Below the pieces are notes generated by a model. That model was not told the origin of the DNA, ran no database searches, and saw only the letters and a program-made list of their open reading frames with translations. Both the position numbers and the translations under genes were made by a program. Positions 5,470 through 6,198 of a stretch of 6,198 nucleotides of DNA are shown here, one piece after another. Each line of letters begins with the position of its first letter. Positions within the stretch are counted from its first letter, which is position 1. The DNA is taken from NCBI GenBank assembly GCA_031276685.1, contig JAISMQ010000178.1, forward strand, positions 1 to 6,198, given 5' to 3'. This DNA comes from Treponema sp. GTDB taxonomy: Bacteria; Spirochaetota; Spirochaetia; Treponematales; Breznakiellaceae.

Positions 5470-6198
5470 TGCCGCGGCGCGCCCTGCTGCTGATCCTCGC
5501 CCTTGCCGGCCTCCGCCGCCCGGAGGCCCCGGCCCAGAACCGTGCGGACACGGAATTCTGGTATGAGCAGGGCCGTTCCCTCATGCTGGAAGAGGACTGG
5601 TACGGCGCTTCGGAAGCCTTTATGGAGTGCGTCGGGCTTAACCCCGCGCACGCCGGGGCCAGCGCCGCGCTGGCGGAGTGCTACTACGAGCTGGGGGAAT
5701 TCGACCAGGCCCTGTCCTGGGTCCGGAGCGCCAGAACCCTGGCCCGGGGCGATATGGCGGTGGCCAATCTGGAAGCCTCCACGCTGGCGGCCCTGGGCAG
5801 GCTGGACGCGGCCCAGGCCGTGGTCGGGGAGGTCCTTGCGCGGGAACCCTATAACCGCGAAGCCCTGTTCGTCGCGGGCGAACTCGATCTGGCCCGGGGC
5901 CGCAGCGCCAGCGCGGCGGAGCGTTTCCGGGAGGCCGCGCGCCGCTACCCCGACGACCGGCGGCTCCTCGTGTCGCTGGCCCTGGTCCTGGGCTCCCTGG
6001 GGGAAGACGAAACCGCCCGCTCCTACATTGCCCAGGCCCTGTCCCGCTACCCGGACGATTCCCGGGTGCATTACTACGCCGCCTATCTGGACGCCCAGGG
6101 GGGGCGGCTTGCCCAGGCTATCCGGTCCGCCGAACAGGCCCTGTATTACACACCCGGCTACGCGCCGGCCCTGTCCCTGCTGGGCAGCCTCCGCTACC
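5469..6198 (+). CDS. Exported TPR-repeat protein, N-terminal part (runs off the window)
   Basis: The frame from ATG 5469 stays open to the window edge, giving 243 complete residues and no stop. Residues 1-22 look like a signal peptide: MPRR, a hydrophobic core ALLLILALAGL (5-15), then APA before Q23 as a possible cleavage site. The two arginines after the core (16-17) are unusual, and no lipobox cysteine is present. From about residue 28 the protein is a regular series of ~34-residue helical pairs with TPR character, at roughly 28-61, 62-95, 96-129, 130-163, 164-197 and 198-231. Typical positions include AECYYELGEFDQAL (69-82) and repeated RYPDD (159-163, 193-197). TPR arrays act as protein-binding scaffolds; here the location would be periplasmic or envelope-associated. 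The ligand and exact role cannot be told from sequence. A strong ribosome binding site and the one-base overlap place it in the same operon. Confidence 0.85.
   Translation, partial: MPRRALLLILALAGLRRPEAPAQNRADTEFWYEQGRSLMLEEDWYGASEAFMECVGLNPAHAGASAALAECYYELGEFDQALSWVRSARTLARGDMAVANLEASTLAALGRLDAAQAVVGEVLAREPYNREALFVAGELDLARGRSASAAERFREAARRYPDDRRLLVSLALVLGSLGEDETARSYIAQALSRYPDDSRVHYYAAYLDAQGGRLAQAIRSAEQALYYTPGYAPALSLLGSLRY

Noticed and set aside
5364..6071. 235-codon open frame on the - strand over the TPR gene
   Set aside because: The + frame has a ribosome binding site, signal peptide and regular 34-residue repeats; the antisense product has none and crosses the gene junction.
1..6198. Novel defence, mobile or biosynthetic system
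   Set aside because: All five recognisable genes belong to widespread housekeeping or envelope families on one strand in compact operon order, with no transposase, integrase, attachment repeat, toxin-antitoxin pair or CRISPR-like array.

Overview
The window is an ordinary, tightly packed, GC-rich stretch of chromosome. All its genes lie on the + strand, and there is almost no non-coding DNA: the only intergenic gap is 35 bases (765-799). I see no rRNA, tRNA, CRISPR array, insertion sequence or phage gene. The organism looks like a diderm bacterium. The style of the LptD-like barrel fragment and the tlyC/corC neighbourhood suggest a spirochaete of the Treponema group, with GC well above that of the well-known pathogenic treponemes. 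This assignment is an inference from recalled family resemblance, not from a search.

Layout. (1) 1-764 is the 3' end of a large outer-membrane beta-barrel protein, probably LptD/OstA-like. (2) 760-799 holds a perfect 8-bp inverted repeat that overlaps the stop codon of that gene and carries a TTGACA hexamer in its loop, followed by a possible -10 element. (3) 800-5469 is a four-gene run joined by short overlaps: phoH (PhoH/YbeZ ATPase), a 7TM-HD phosphohydrolase of the PgpH type (c-di-AMP phosphodiesterase family), ybeY (16S rRNA maturation endonuclease) and a CorC/YbeX/TlyC-type CBS protein. (4) From 5469 to the window end runs the 5' part of an exported TPR-repeat protein, starting one base inside the previous stop codon and cut off by the window edge.

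How the genes fit together. The order phoH-pgpH-ybeY is the one known from Bacillus-type genomes, while a ybeX/corC gene directly after ybeY is the proteobacterial arrangement (ybeZ-ybeY-ybeX). The window carries both in one operon, linking an RNA/ribosome-maturation pair (PhoH, YbeY) to a nucleotide second-messenger hydrolase and a CBS protein. Junction overlaps of 17, 4, 4 and 1 bases imply strong translational coupling.

I found no convincing undescribed system. The points most worth checking are the stop-codon palindrome/promoter ahead of phoH, a hairpin plus T7 tract inside the first codons of the corC-like gene, and the GC-rich hairpin repeats that encode the low-complexity C-terminus of the HD protein and lead directly into the GTG start of ybeY.
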